A DNA stretch of 64,000 bases from Sebastes aleutianus (Eukaryota > Chordata > Actinopteri > Perciformes > Sebastidae). Shown piece after piece: positions 24,201 to 34,678 of the stretch; the stretch's first letter is position 1, and every line of letters begins with the position of its first letter. A program made the position numbers and the translations under genes. Under the pieces are notes generated by a model that saw only the letters and a list, made by a program, of their open reading frames with translations, was not told where the DNA came from and searched no databases. The stretch spans positions 17,099,444 to 17,163,443 of the forward strand of contig CAKAKS010000004.1 in the NCBI GenBank assembly GCA_916700875.1. Direction: 5' to 3'.

Positions 24201-27200
24201 CCACTTGTTCCCGATCCATATTGGCCATCTTAAGGGGTCCGGGGAGAGTTGTGAATGGGGTTAGACTCTCGAGCGTTGCAGAACTAGCTGGGCATGAGGT
24301 GGATTGGGGTGCGGGCTGTAACAGTAGGAAGCTGAGGGGGTGGAGGGGGGGTGGGGAGGAATCTAAAAAAGGAGCTAGTGGGTGGGATGAGTGGTGGTGA
24401 TGGGGCGGGGGGGTTCAGCCACAGGCATTTACCTAACCAAACACAGCTGTCATGCGTGTGTGTGTGTGTGTGTATTTGGAGAGCGGGAGAAAGAGAGAAA
24501 GGATTATGGTAACACAAGCAGTCTGGCTCATTCAGATGGGGGGAAAACACCACAAGGCTCTGGTTTGTACAACACACACACACACTCACAAACCCTCCTC
24601 CTCCTTCTCTTCTCCCCTTTCCACCAGGGCCTCCATCCAGCGAGGCCAGCCAAGAGAGGGGAGTCGGGCCCAGATAACTCCCTGTCTTATCCTAACAGGA
24701 TTCAGTCTGTACACAAAGGCCTATAAGAATAATGAAAGGGGGTTTGGGAGCACTTGAAGCAGGGTTAAGCGGCGTACACAACCTCCTCTCTTATGTACTA
24801 AGAGCGTCACAATCCCCCAGACCCAAAAACAAAAGGTTCTAATCACAGACTAGTGCCTTAAACACTATTTACCGGTGGACCTCAGCCACTGAGCCGGCCT
24901 CAGAGACAGAAGGCTCCCGCTTAAGCCGGAATAGCATGCAGTGTCTGTGATTAAATGAAAAGAAATAAATAAAACTAAAAACAAAACAGGCTTTGATCCT
25001 CTTTGTGAAAGAGGCATGACCCAGAAAGCCAGAGCATAAGATTGCACAGACAATATAAAGGCTCAAATGCTGTGCATCCTTTGTCAGAACGGGACCATTT
25101 TATACATTATTGTAGACATTTTGTGACCACTCCATCTATCGTAGCTCGCAAAAGACTCATTATAAACTTGTTTTTTGACATAATTGTCATATTTGACCAC
25201 TAAAGAGCAAATATATATGCAAATATAACAACCAAACTACCTGTATAGCCTCTGACACCGTCTTAAAATGACAGAATAAAACAATTAATCTTCATAAAAG
25301 GCTTATCGCATGGCTGTTTTATTGCAATGAATTAGATTTTCTGCTTTTTAATTAATATTTGAGGCACCATACTGTAAAAATAATTGCTTTTGTGTTACAG
25401 ATAAGGTGGTATATAAAAATGTTTTCTTTGTAATAATTATTGTATGTCTAGCCTCTTTATTGTTTCATTTAAAAAACACACCAAATCATTTTGTTCAAAT
25501 TATACAGTTATTAGATTATTCGACTAACTCAAAGGCTCGCATTTTGTGAGCTATCCATCTACTTTAGCTTGCAAAAGTCTCATTTCGCACTTGTTTTTCT
25601 AATATTTGACCACTACAGACAAAAATATGTTTTGGTTTTATGCAAATACAACAAACAAAGTACCTGTTTAGCCTCTGACACAGTCTCAAAATGACAGAAC
25701 AACAATTCATCTTCATAAAAGGCTTATCGCAGGGCTGCAATGCATTAGATCTTCTGGCTTTAATTCATATTTTATGCACCATACTGAAAATAAATGGCTT
25801 TTGTGTTACAGATAAAGTGGTATGTAAACAGATTTCTTTGTAATAATGTTTGTTTGTCTAGCTTCTTTATTGTTTAATGTAAAACATGTCTTCACACAAA
25901 ATATTCTTTTCCAGATTATACAGTTATAAGCAGTGGTGGAATGTAACTAAGTACGCTTTTACTCAAATACTGTACTTAACTACAATTTTGAGGTACTTGT
26001 ACTTTACTTGAGTATTTCCATTTTATGCTACTTTATACTTCTACTCCACTACACCTCAGAGGCCAATATTACACAATACATTCTGAATTCAGGACTTTTA
26101 CTTGTAAGAGTATTTTTAGACTGTGGTATTTGTACTTTTGCCAATAAGAGTACTTCTTCCACCACTGCTTATAAGATCATCCGACTAGCTGGTGCAGGCA
26201 GGTTGCACATCTGATTAAATTTATTTTCCTATTAAAAAATAAATCAAGGTTCAGTAGGTTACGGTCGAGGTACCACCTTTGCCTCCCTTTGTGCCAAGAA
26301 ACACCCTGAATTTATACTATTTACTTTGGCTTCGCTTCCTTCCCAAAGTGGATGAGCGTCGCAATAGATTATGCAGAGCCTCATTAAATCAACAGCATAC
26401 CAAAGAGGCATCCCCCCATTTTAGAAAATTCAAACAAGCTGCTAGTGTATTTGCTCAAAGCGCTGTGAATGTTTACTTCACATTTGCGTTAAAATGCTGC
26501 TGTCAAAAAATCTTAGGAGGAACGGGAGATAAGGTCATCCATCTAATCTTTCTTCTTCGATTTAGTATCCGTGTCAAGACGTCTGGGGGAAAACAAGACG
26601 GCGTTGCGTGAGAGCTTCGTGACGAGTATGTCTTTGTGTCAGGTGAGGGGCGGTGTGTTGAACAAGGAGGTGGATCTGTGGAAGGTGGGGTAATAAGAGG
26701 GGTGTCTGGGAGAGAAGCAGATCTGAGTCTGGAGGGGATGACTGAGTTAACCCCACAGGCCTGTCACATCCTATTCTCAGCTTCACTGAGCAAGACGGGG
26801 GCTGAGGACCAAAAAGGGTGCGAGCGCAGTCACATGCTCCTGGCGAACTCGCCAAGCTTAATGATTTGGAAGCAGAGGACTAGGCTAAATCAAACTAATT
26901 TAAAGACTGGGCCAGATGTAGTCCATCAAACGCAACCATCACCTGATGAATCAGTGAGTCATCTAGCCGAAGGAGAGGAGCCAAGGACGGCAAATAAGGC
27001 TCTAGCCGGGAAGAATTTATTACTCAATTTTCATGCAAACCAAGTTACTGTCGAATGAGACGTAAAATTAAACAGCATCATGTAATTTCTCTGGTTGGCA
27101 AAGAGACAACCCCTAGACAGAAGTAGATTTATTATCGTGGTAACAGAAAAACCTTCCCGGGTCTCTGTGAGAGCGTAAGAAAAGCAGCCTGAAGAGGAAA

Positions 27201-30200
27201 TAAGAGAGAAAACAGATGAAGTTGCATAAGGTGCCTCTCATTGCAGAAGGATTTTCTTGTTTGGCTGTCGTCATTTTGTCTTCCAAAATTATTTATTCCC
27301 CAAAGCCAAATTGTCTTCCACGTGACGCGGCGGTGGGGGTGGTGTGTGTGTGTGTGAGTGCACGCTTGTGTACAGCAGAGCGCACTGAAAAAAACGCGTT
27401 GTTGGACAGACCCGAAACAAAACAGCAGATTGTTCCCCGCTGACAAAGAAGGTCTGGTTTCTCATAGTGAAACAGGGCCGATTTACTGCCTGTGGCTTCA
27501 AAAGACTGGAAACAGAAGCCGTTCTATTCTAGAGAGTGCAGCTCGCTGAGCAGACGGCAGCGATGTTATTGACATTATTCAGCCAGAGGAAAGAGATAGA
27601 AACCCAAAACCACAGCACGGGCGACCAATGACAGTAAGAAATCATTTACACTAAAAATAGCAAACTTAAATTATACACCGAGTCATACTGGCTTCTCTGA
27701 AGAGGGGTTTGACTACAATCAAGCAAAATGAAGCATTGCTCCGGGCCTGACAAGAAGGCGGTGTGATAAACAGTCCAAATAAGGATCAGGTTTCATTAAA
27801 TAACTGATCATAAAACTCACAATCCTCTTAAACCAGTCCCCACGCAGTAGTGCTCACCTAAAAAGGAGACGAGGTGTTGAAGTACAGCAGCTCTACCACT
27901 CAATATCTATAGACGTCATTAATTCTTTATGGTCTGCTGCTGCCCAACCTTGTGTACAGGGCCTCTCAGTCTCTCGGCAAATTTTCTCCTCGTCTTTCTA
28001 GTTCAGTGATGCCGACGAACAGTCGAGGCGCTCTCTGAGATGTCTGGCACCTTTTCTTTGTACGTCACCCATCCATGCCCACAATCTGGTGCATACCCTA
28101 TAACAGTTGTTTCTTATACCCGCAGGTCACAAGTTCAGCATGAGATCAACAATTCATGAGTCCCTGTAAACATGCAAAGGCTACGCCGGGCGTAGGGAGT
28201 GAAGGGAGCCGCGGACAATGCGCGAGCATTATGCGTTTGTCTGTAGATAAGGATGGGGAATGGGGGTGGGGGAGGTGATTCATCGAGCGTCTGAACTGGG
28301 GCATAATGGCATTAAAAACACTGATGGAATTATCTGGCTTTGGAGTTTGTGGAGCGTACACAGAACGGACAGGAAAATATAGGAGAATGACACAGATAGA
28401 AGAAAGGGCAAAATGAGAAAGAGGAGAGGAGAAAGGAAGGAAGGGGGAGGGAAAGCGACCACACAAGGCTAATCAGATTTTATAGATCAACCGGACTAAA
28501 AGGCTGATCTCGCCCTTTTGTCCTCTGAAATGCCCGGAGGTGTCCATCCCGACGTGTAGAGGGGGGGGGGTTGGAGGTCAACATAAGTTATTGAATGTCT
28601 ACACAGGCCACGACCATTGTTGTTGTGACATGACCAATGCTAGATTGAAATTGAAATTGACTGGCTGCTAGTAAATCAGTGAGAAGAGAAAAGGATGTGG
28701 AGGACGTATGTGATATATACAGTACGGCTGCTCTGACATGCGGGATGACAGAATGGAGATGGGTCGTAATTTAACTCCTGACAGGGGGGTCAAAGCAAGA
28801 CAATTACATTTAACAGGCACCATTTTTTTATGTTGGCAGCACATTTACTCTGTCGAATTAAAGATTTCTAATGTTGCGGAACAATGTTATTAGACCAACT
28901 GTATCAAATCTGTGTTTCCATTCAATTGTCAAATATTAAGCGTTTGAAAAGACGAAGAAAAAGAAATACGAATTAGGCGTGTTTCCATCAACTAGGACTT
29001 GGCTACAGCGTAGTTTCGTCAAAAGTTGGCGCTATAGGCTATGCAATGCTGTAATCTGCCAGTAAACAGAGTAGAAGAAGAGGAGGTAGGGAACCGGAAA
29101 CAAAACAAGTCGCCTTGGCCATCTAACCATCTATGAGAGAAAAATGGAGGGAGGTCTTCAGGAATTTGTTTCACTTGGGCAAGTTTTAATAGTTCTTTCA
29201 TGTCAGCTAGTATTGGCCATGTTTCCTGCTGTCCGGAGACGAAGACAAGCAGTTGCGTATTATGGGAATATCCGGGAACACGCCGACAGCGGAAACAGCT
29301 GATCAGTCAAGTGAGCTATGTCAGAATTTATTCAACAAAATCGTTTTTCCATAACACATTTAGCACATCAACTATTTTCGCAATTGAGGAAGTCTGCTGT
29401 TTCTATACAGATTTTCTATTGCAACACTTCTGCAAAATGTGCATAAAACGATGTGAATGGAAACACGGCAGTCTCATCAAAACTAAATATTTAACAATAT
29501 GTTGTTTTTTTGTCCTTCAAGCTGTGAATTTCAACAAAATCTTGGTCCTTGGTCAAAAACTTAAAAACAAGCTTTTATTTTGGAGGATTAGCGAAGGGAT
29601 CAAGAATATTTGCCCTAATACCACTTAGCAGCCCCGCAAAAGATCCCTCCACGTGCCGTCTCCCACAGATGAAGAGAAACCAGTGGACGCAGACGTATAT
29701 TAAAATTAAAAACAACTTGGACCATTTACAGATGCATTCTTGAATAATTCAAAACTGCCCTACATATAGTGTTAAATATGCAGTATTGCCGCCAGCAAAA
29801 ATCTCTCATCTTTTGGGAGGCCACGGCTCTTAAACCCCTCTCTATTCTAAGCAGAGGAGTATTCGTGCTCCAGATAGCGGACGCGTGATCTCGCTGTAGC
29901 CTGGAGTTTAGGGTGAGGGTGTAATGGCTCGTCTCAGATCTGTGGAAGAGGAAGGAAAAGGAGGATTCCCACCCTGTAATTTACTGGGGGCTTTGTGGGC
30001 CAACACCCTGGCTCACTTACTGATGCTCTTATCCTCTTTGTAGCAAAAGGTAATCCAGGAACCGCGCCTTATCAGCAACTCTGAAAACACCTGGGGCCAC
30101 AGATCAGCTGACAGGCACCTCTTTATCGAGATGCAATATTTTCTTCAGAGACAGTAATGGTCAAACATCACTCAATAAAAAAACAACCTTAAAAGCCTCA

Positions 30201-30921
30201 AATGTTATCGCACACACATGTTGCTTTAAAAACAGCTCCTGTCCTGAAAATACTGAAAAATACTAACCTGTAGTACGAGCGGCTCCGGGTTGAACGCCAA
30301 GGTCATGAGCAGCTGCATTCTCTCCGTGTCTTTGAGGTTCTTTAGCAGGAAGCTGCCTGAGTCTTTGGTCTCAGCGTACCTGCGGACCACGCGGTCCAGC
30401 AGCCTCTGAGAAGGGCAGTGCACCAGGTCTGACCAGCCCTCCACCACCTCTGGAGTGAGCAGACGAACATCGCCGTTGATCCGGGCGAACTCAGTCTTGT
30501 ACATGGCCTGGATGAGGTCACAGCGCGGCCTGCCCGTGGCCCTCTTGCAGATTTTCTGATCTATCTCGGCCAGCTCCTGGTTGGAGCCGAGCCGTTTCAG
30601 CACCACGCGGCGCGTGCCCTCCCTGGGCTCGCCGTACTGAGCGAAGTAAACATTCTTGACATTGAAAACGTCCAGGAAACGCAGGCGACCCCAGGTTTCG
30701 AAGGAAACCTGGCCGTTCATGAACTTGCGGCACCAGCTGGTGCCAAAGCAGGCGGGACACTTGTTGAGGTTGATGAAGCGTCTGTCGGTGAGCTCATTCT
30801 TCTGGAAGGAGGCGAACAGGTTGTGGGTGTTCATCAGCAAGATGACAAACAGCCCCACGACCAGTAAGAGCTTCAGACAGCGGTACAGGCGGCCGAGTTT
30901 GAGAGGCAGGAAGCGCAGCAT
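11878..30921 (-). CDS. dipk2a: DIPK2A (C3orf58/DIA1/HASF), complete three-exon coding sequence
   Basis: The joined exons (30921-30268, 16918-16615, 12224-11878) encode 434 residues, against about 430 in the human protein. The protein belongs to the DIPK/FAM69 family of divergent protein kinases that act in the Golgi lumen or are secreted; family reports describe COPI/Golgi trafficking and cardiac survival signalling. Visible features are a short cytoplasmic start, a signal-anchor around residues 17-36, the Cys-rich motif NKCPACFGTSWC in the lumenal part, a catalytic-loop-like LLDVSFDNF at 284-292 and a DFG-like VDAENV at 304-309. The C-terminus KELREYL..QL matches the family end. Splice phases agree: exon 1 ends in phase 0, exon 2 ends one base into a codon completed by exon 3. 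Introns are about 13.3 kb and 4.4 kb. Teleosts can carry two copies (dipk2aa, dipk2ab); I cannot tell which this is. Confidence 0.96.
12225..12466. other. dipk2a intron 2, distal part
   Basis: The 3' end of intron 2 (minus strand). It carries the acceptor tract of exon 3 and the left target duplication of the hAT element that follows. No other feature seen. Confidence 0.6.
12467..13126 (-). mobile_element. hAT-type miniature element with perfect 8-base target duplication
   Basis: Termini are TAGGGCTGTTGAA on the left and CAATTGACAGCTCTA on the right. The 8-base direct repeat ATTTATAT flanks it exactly (12459-12466, 13127-13134), as expected for hAT. The interior is the reverse complement of the element at 56501-57250, sharing for example GCGTTAACG-type blocks and the segment around ATATCTTGAGGTCAGAGGTCAA. 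No transposase. Confidence 0.88.
13270..13550 (+). repeat. Fragment related to the 28S-bearing hAT element
   Basis: The segment containing GAATAGTGATTTGGAGGTCGA and CACCATGGCAACGG matches the left half of the element at 23034-23881 (GAATAGTGATTTGAAGGTTG, TACCATGGAAACGG). Clear hAT ends are missing, so this is a partial or decayed copy. It includes an A-rich run at 13429-13457. Confidence 0.6.
13551..16614. other. dipk2a intron 2, remainder
   Basis: Noncoding. Simple sequence: short CA/GT runs near 14281-14297 and 14780-14822, poly-A at 14379-14390 and 15970-15991. A CpG-rich, non-repetitive stretch lies at about 15060-15380. No recognised gene or RNA. Confidence 0.5.
16615..16918 (-). CDS. 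dipk2a: dipk2a coding exon 2 (residues 219-319 plus one base)
   Basis: The acceptor is a clean pyrimidine tract ending CCCTCCCAG, followed by SFPSDEGWPFAKYLGACGRM. The exon carries the strongest family signature: VAVNYVGEELWSFYNAPWEK, then LLDVSFDNFAVGPRDGK and VVDAENVLVADKRLIKQ. D286 and D305 are the likely equivalents of the catalytic-loop and metal-binding (DFG) aspartates of kinases; this is inferred from family position, not shown here. The donor reads CAGA|GTGAGT. The length is 304 bases, leaving phase 1. Long open frames on the opposite strand at 16559-16909 are a shadow of this GC-rich exon. Confidence 0.97.
16919..18715. other. dipk2a intron 1, exon 2-proximal part
   Basis: Noncoding. 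Poly-A-like runs near 17130-17147, and a C homopolymer at 18347-18359. No gene or clear transposon seen. Confidence 0.5.
18716..18992 (+). mobile_element. TTAA-type miniature element, internally deleted copy (copy B)
   Basis: The left part (AAAGGGACTGTATGTCAG through CTGGGTTTCCTCTATCAGCC) and right part (TCACTGTTTTGACC through GATTCCTACATAGAGCCCCT) match copy A at 3202-3830, but about 380 bases present in copy A are missing at one junction. Confidence 0.75.
18993..23033. other. dipk2a intron 1, middle part
   Basis: Noncoding. A GGT/GGC trinucleotide run lies at 19834-19869 and GT runs at about 21228-21290. Open frames up to 154 codons (20622-21086) do not resemble any family and have no supporting context. 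Confidence 0.5.
23034..23881. mobile_element. hAT-type element carrying a 28S rDNA fragment
   Basis: Termini are TAGGGCTGCTAGATTATGG on the left and TTGCACAGCCCTA on the right, inverted repeats of TAGGGCTG. The flanks GGGAAAAC (23026-23033) and GGGCAAAC (23882-23889) match at 7 of 8 positions, fitting an 8-base hAT target duplication. The left half is AT-rich repeat shared with 13270-13550; the right-central part is a GC-rich segment derived from 28S ribosomal DNA. No transposase frame. Confidence 0.82.
23476..23740 (-). pseudogene. 28S rRNA fragment (D2 expansion-segment region), inside a hAT element
   Basis: Read on the minus strand it contains AGGATCCCCTGGTGGGACCT, GGCGCTGGCTGGCC, CGCCGGGCGTATTTCCTCC, GGCGGTGCACC, CTTGGAAAGGCCCGGGGTG, CCCGGACCTCGCCGCTT, TGTCAACCGGGGC, GCGATGTCGG and CCGACCCGTCTTGAAACACG, in the order of the vertebrate 28S 5' region across the D2 segment. 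Relative to functional 28S it has many C-to-T-like changes and shortened expansion loops. It is too short and altered to be a working rRNA gene. Confidence 0.85.
23890..25116. other. dipk2a intron 1, nothing recognised
   Basis: Noncoding; G-rich stretch near 24320-24420 and a GT run at 24457-24472 followed by a CA run at 24571-24585. No gene seen. Confidence 0.5.
25117..25539 (+). repeat. Tandem duplication, unit 1
   Basis: A unit of about 423 bases beginning CATTTTGTGACC and containing TAGCCTCTGACACCGTCTTA and AAAAGGCTTATCGCATGGCT. It is repeated directly from 25540 with moderate divergence. Its end, TACAGTTATTAGATTATTCG, shows what unit 2 looked like before a miniature element entered it. 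Confidence 0.85.
25540..26190 (+). repeat. Tandem duplication, unit 2, split by a hAT miniature
   Basis: Direct copy of 25117-25539 (CATTTTGTGAGC..., TAGCCTCTGACACAGTCTCA, AAAAGGCTTATCGCAGGGCT). Near its end it is interrupted at 25931-26167; rejoining the flanks gives TACAGTTATAAGATCATCCG, which matches the end of unit 1. Confidence 0.85.
25931..26167 (+). mobile_element. hAT-type miniature (CAGTGGTGGAA ends)
   Basis: The ends CAGTGGTGGAATGTAAC and TTCTTCCACCACTG are inverted repeats. The flanks GTTATAAG (25923-25930) and CTTATAAG (26168-26175) agree at 7 of 8 bases. The interior (AAGTACGCTTTTACTCAAAT, TATACTTCTACTCCACTAC) looks like a very common teleost repeat. A longer copy is at 42563-43249. 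Confidence 0.88.
26191..28975. other. dipk2a intron 1, nothing recognised
   Basis: Noncoding, with a short GT run at 27342-27355 and a G homopolymer at 28560-28570. Several overlapping open frames resemble nothing known. Confidence 0.5.
28976..29470. mobile_element. Miniature inverted-repeat element (GCGTGTTTCCAT ends)
   Basis: The left end GGCGTGTTTCCATC and the right end GAATGGAAACACGGC form an inverted repeat. The sequence style is that of a common fish miniature element. A second GTGTTTCCATTC just outside at 28912 may be part of an older copy. The 142-codon frame at 29200-29628 arises mostly from this repeat. Confidence 0.6.
29471..30267. other. dipk2a intron 1, exon 1-proximal part
   Basis: Noncoding; contains the exon 1 donor at its right end. 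Nothing else recognised. Confidence 0.5.
30268..30921 (-). CDS. dipk2a: dipk2a coding exon 1 (residues 1-218)
   Basis: This exon starts at the ATG at 30921-30919 with MLRFLPLKLGRLYR, matching the human start region in position and basic character. It holds the signal-anchor (KLLLVVGLFVILLMNTHNLF), the conserved NELTDRRF and NKCPACFGTSWC blocks, FLDVFNVKNVYFAQYGEPREG, and ends in NPEPLVLQ. The donor reads CAG|GTTAGT, the intron beginning at 30267. The open frame continues 13 codons into the intron, but those residues have no family counterpart. The ATG lies 220 bases inside a larger exon whose 5' edge appears to be a splice acceptor near 31141, so 5' UTR sequence is probably spliced on from further upstream. 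Confidence 0.97.
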
Positions 30922-31141
30922 GATGGGGACGGGGCAGGGGTAGGGAGGAGGAGGAGGAGAGGTGTTGAGACGATCGTCAGGGAGCTAACCTCAATGCCTC
31001 CCCGTCATGATGTACCCGGGTAGCTTCTAAAGCGGCAGGCAGGGGCGAGGTTGGCACAGCTGCCCCGTGCCAGTCTCTGGCAGAGGCCAGTGAGTCATGT
31101 TCTCCCTTCTTGGTGTTTGTATGCAACCTCGAGCCAGCGGG
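30922..31141 (-). other. dipk2a 5' UTR part of the first coding exon
   Basis: Directly upstream of the start codon the minus strand holds about 220 bases ending at a strong acceptor-like sequence: a long CT-rich tract, then GTGCTTGATTTCAG|GC at about 31142-31140. This suggests a spliced leader, with the promoter and at least one noncoding exon further upstream (to the right). The stretch next to the ATG is CTCCTCC-rich. No transcript evidence is available from sequence alone. Confidence 0.5.
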
Positions 31142-31152
31142 CCTGAAATCAA

Positions 31153-33999
31153 GCACAGAAAGGGAGAGGGGAACTCATTACATCAGGGAAAATCAGAAAG
31201 ATGCATTTCACAACACGGAAAACATGCATAACAAAAAAGGTTCATCTCATTTTTCTTCTTCTGGGTCTGCAACTTGAACACTTGAGTCCTAACATGCAGA
31301 AACACTTTCTCTGGCATATGAAATTGTTTGACAAATTCTAATTGTTTGGGTCATTTGAGAGATTTCATTACTTTTTGAGCAGAAATGAGATGGCCCACAG
31401 CCAATGCAATAAACCCGCCTGTGCCTGTTTGTGCCTGTTTCTCTTTGGGAAATCATTTCTTGTATACTCCCCCAATATAAGAAAGACAAATAAGAGTATG
31501 GGAGAGGGGAAAATAAAGTGTCAGTGATCAAATTAAGAGGAAATGTACAACATCCTCTCCTCATATAAATAAAATGTGCTGCACTGCGAGGATGATTCCT
31601 CAGAGGGCCTTTCCTCTGCCGCTACAGAAGTATCCATCACTTTTCTTTTTTCCGATGCGCAGCAAAATAACACGCCGTCTGCATACCTCAACAGTTACAC
31701 CGAGCTCAGAAATCTCAATTTTCTTTTCTTCGTCCCGCTTCAAATGGTGAAATCTCACTTTGCATTGTGAAGGGAGTCACGCTGTGCGTAGTTTAACCTT
31801 TGATCAGAGTTGCCCTGCTTCGTTTTAATCACGCTTTGAAGTCGTTTCTTTGAAAATGGCTGGTGTCACTAAAATAACGTCTGTAGTTGAGGGGGCGAGA
31901 GGGAGAATCTGTGAATACCTCTATTAGGCATATACGATGTCAGTGGAGAAGGGGATGGTGGGAACTAAGAGTGGAAGAAAGAGACAACAATCTGGGTTCA
32001 CAAGCCCCCCGTAGTCTGCCCATGGTGAAACCAAGTTAGACCCCCCAATCAGCTTTTTGGCAATGAGTCTTGTAAGTCTTCTAAGTCGCTTTAAGGAAGA
32101 CAATGACTCGGGCCATGCAAATTAGCAATCCTCAATTAGAGCTCATTAGGACATGCCTATTAGGACAGCTGACTTGAGAGGGCACGGCTAACGAGCGGGC
32201 ACGCTGGCGTGATTAGTGTGCGTGTCGATGGGTTCCTCGCGTTTTTGCTTTCAGATCGAAGCGGCTGAGATGTGGAGAGACACGGGGGCTCGAGGCGGCC
32301 AAGAGAGCAGCAGCGGTTGTGGGAGATGTGCGGCTGTGGAGTGTCAGATAAGGAGCTGAATACACTAGTTCTTAGCTCACACCTCTGTCTGGATATACTT
32401 TGAGCAGATCAGGCCAACATCAGTAATGTAAAAATAGACCAATAGGGGATCTACAGACGGCTGCACCACATAGATTTTTTTTTAAGGAAAAGAAAAAATA
32501 TGATTCATGCATTTTTTTGCCATTCTTACCATAAATCTTAAACTTGGGCAACGTGAGTCAACGGTGAGCACATGCTTTTCTTCTCTGTACCATAAATAAG
32601 AGCGAGATAATGAGACTTTACACCTTTTAGATAGAAGCAATCTTAAATCATGCTTTGAACTCTGTATAAAACTAAATAGCTACTGTAAATCTTAATGGTA
32701 ATGCGTCACAATTTCCATTAATTATTTATTTGATCATTATAATGAACAGCACAATGTTATTTTATGCCCAAGAATTAGTCAGAGGACACCTTTTGAATAT
32801 CCTACTTCATGCCCACATTACTCAGATCTCAGAAGCAAAAAAAAAAAATTTACAAAAAGATAATTCTTCCTGCATTTAGTCTGAAACAGCATTTCTTTGG
32901 GCAAGCTGAATAAAGCAGCTGAAGGTCCACATCTAGCTGACTTCATCAAAACGCTTCCAGCCTGATAAATGAACAATAACCAAGCAACCTCTCCGCCGCA
33001 TTCACAATGAGCTAAAAAAGAACGCCAACACAATAATTTATTAGTGTGAAAAATTCATTCAAATTCTACCAGATATTAAATTGGGGAGGGAGGATGGATT
33101 TGGAGATGCGAAATAAAAAAAGTCTGTGTGAAGAACTCTAAAAACAACAACTTCAATAGCAGCCAGAAGGATGTGTGCCTCGTGTCTTCTACTACGGGGA
33201 GCGAGAGGGAGCTGATTGCTTGAGGGGAAAACCGAATATCCCGTCGCTATAAGATCTCGATTCAAGTGCCATTTAGCATCTAACGCAGGCAGTGGCAGCA
33301 CAGACGTGGCTGCGAGATCGTGGGAGCAGAGATTTAACTAGGATCAGCGAAAGGGCTCAAAGGAGGACAAAACATAACCTCAGTCAGGCCGAGAAAATGA
33401 TCACCCCTTCATCCTTTTTAGAGAAGAGAGCCAGGGCGGTCTGGAGCAAGCCCCGAACAAGACCTGGCGGAGTAATGAGATGCACGAGCTAACACGGGGA
33501 GGAGACGTGGCTTCTTTTCTCCTCTCCAGAGAAACTGTTAGGCCTCAATTACCTTTGCAGCGTTACCTGGATTATGTCAATGATCGTGCTAATTGTTGAA
33601 GTGAAAAGGGTATAAGCCACACGCCGCGTTTCGTTTAAAGAGAGACAGCCGAGGTGTTAAAATGCTTAACATGTTGACAATGAAATGCACGAATCTGCCA
33701 CCGATGGCTTATCCTTGATCCTGTACTTTTGTTCAGCATGAAGCAGGAGAGTGTAAGAATTGAAATGCTACTAGATTGGAGTTTTTATAGCCTGCTGCTG
33801 CTACACAGAGTAATGAGAGTGAATAAACATAAATCTTTATTGGAAGGACGGATGGTCATTTAAGATGGGGATATCTTTTTTTTTTCAAACATCAAAGAAT
33901 AAAGACATATCCCTCACAAATTAGTGCTATTTTGTTTTTAATGTATAAGGGACATGTAATGTTCTATACTTCTGGTGAATATAATCCAATCAATCTTAT
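31153..33999. other. Upstream region of dipk2a, no gene seen
   Basis: Should contain the leader intron of dipk2a and perhaps regulatory DNA. At 32115-32225 a repeat-free segment includes an octamer-like ATGCAAAT and several homeodomain-type ATTA/TAAT cores. Otherwise nothing recognised. Confidence 0.45.
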
Positions 34000-34678
34000 T
34001 TCTATAAATATATATTTTGCATGTACAGTTCCTTTTGTTAACACCTTATTTTGGAAACCTGACGTAGTCACACCTGTATACTTCCGCTAACTTCTCCAAG
34101 TCCATCGCTAGCTCTCCCATTAGCTCCGTTCTCTTTATACATCCATGGTCAGCTCCATTGGGGCCGTTTGAATGCATTCAACATAAATGGCAGTATATGG
34201 GTGCTCTACAGTTGTAGTGACGGCTGATTTAACCACCGAGACGAGAGTGATGGCTGGCTTGACTGCACGTTACCGCAATACGGGAACGTTTCCTGTTCAT
34301 GACAGAGTTAGCATGTAGCTTTAGCCATGATGTCTAGCTCTGCTTTTCCTGGAAATGTGTGAAACTCAAAGTGTTTCCATACTTTACTGTATGTGTAGTG
34401 TTTACCATGCTGGATCTCAAATGGGAGGGTGCAGTTTTGCACTTACTCGTTGCGGCCGATTGTGGATTGTTTTGGCTGACGGACACGGAATGGATATGAC
34501 GCCACGTTACTCAGACTGCAACAATAAAAGCGTTAACTTCCTTCAACCTCCGCATAGACTCAAATTAAGCAAATATATCGATTCTGGCATTAAAAATCGA
34601 TTTCAAAATTGTAACAAAATTATTTTTTTTTTTTTAAATCGCAATGTGTAGGTGAATCGATTTTTCTTCCCACTCCTA
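34000..34678. repeat. Degenerate interspersed repeat, probably hAT-derived
   Basis: The right end AAATCGATTTTTCTTCCCACTCCTA (34653-34678, fewer bases quoted as the motif CCCACTCCTA) has the look of a hAT terminus, and the interior around CCTGACGTAGTCAC and TTCCGCTAACTTC is repeat-like. I could not find a matching left terminus, so the left boundary is approximate. Confidence 0.45.

Noticed and set aside
29200..29628. 142-codon open frame
   Set aside because: Mostly inside a miniature inverted-repeat element.
30656..30943. 95-codon plus-strand open frame
   Set aside because: Antisense shadow of dipk2a exon 1.
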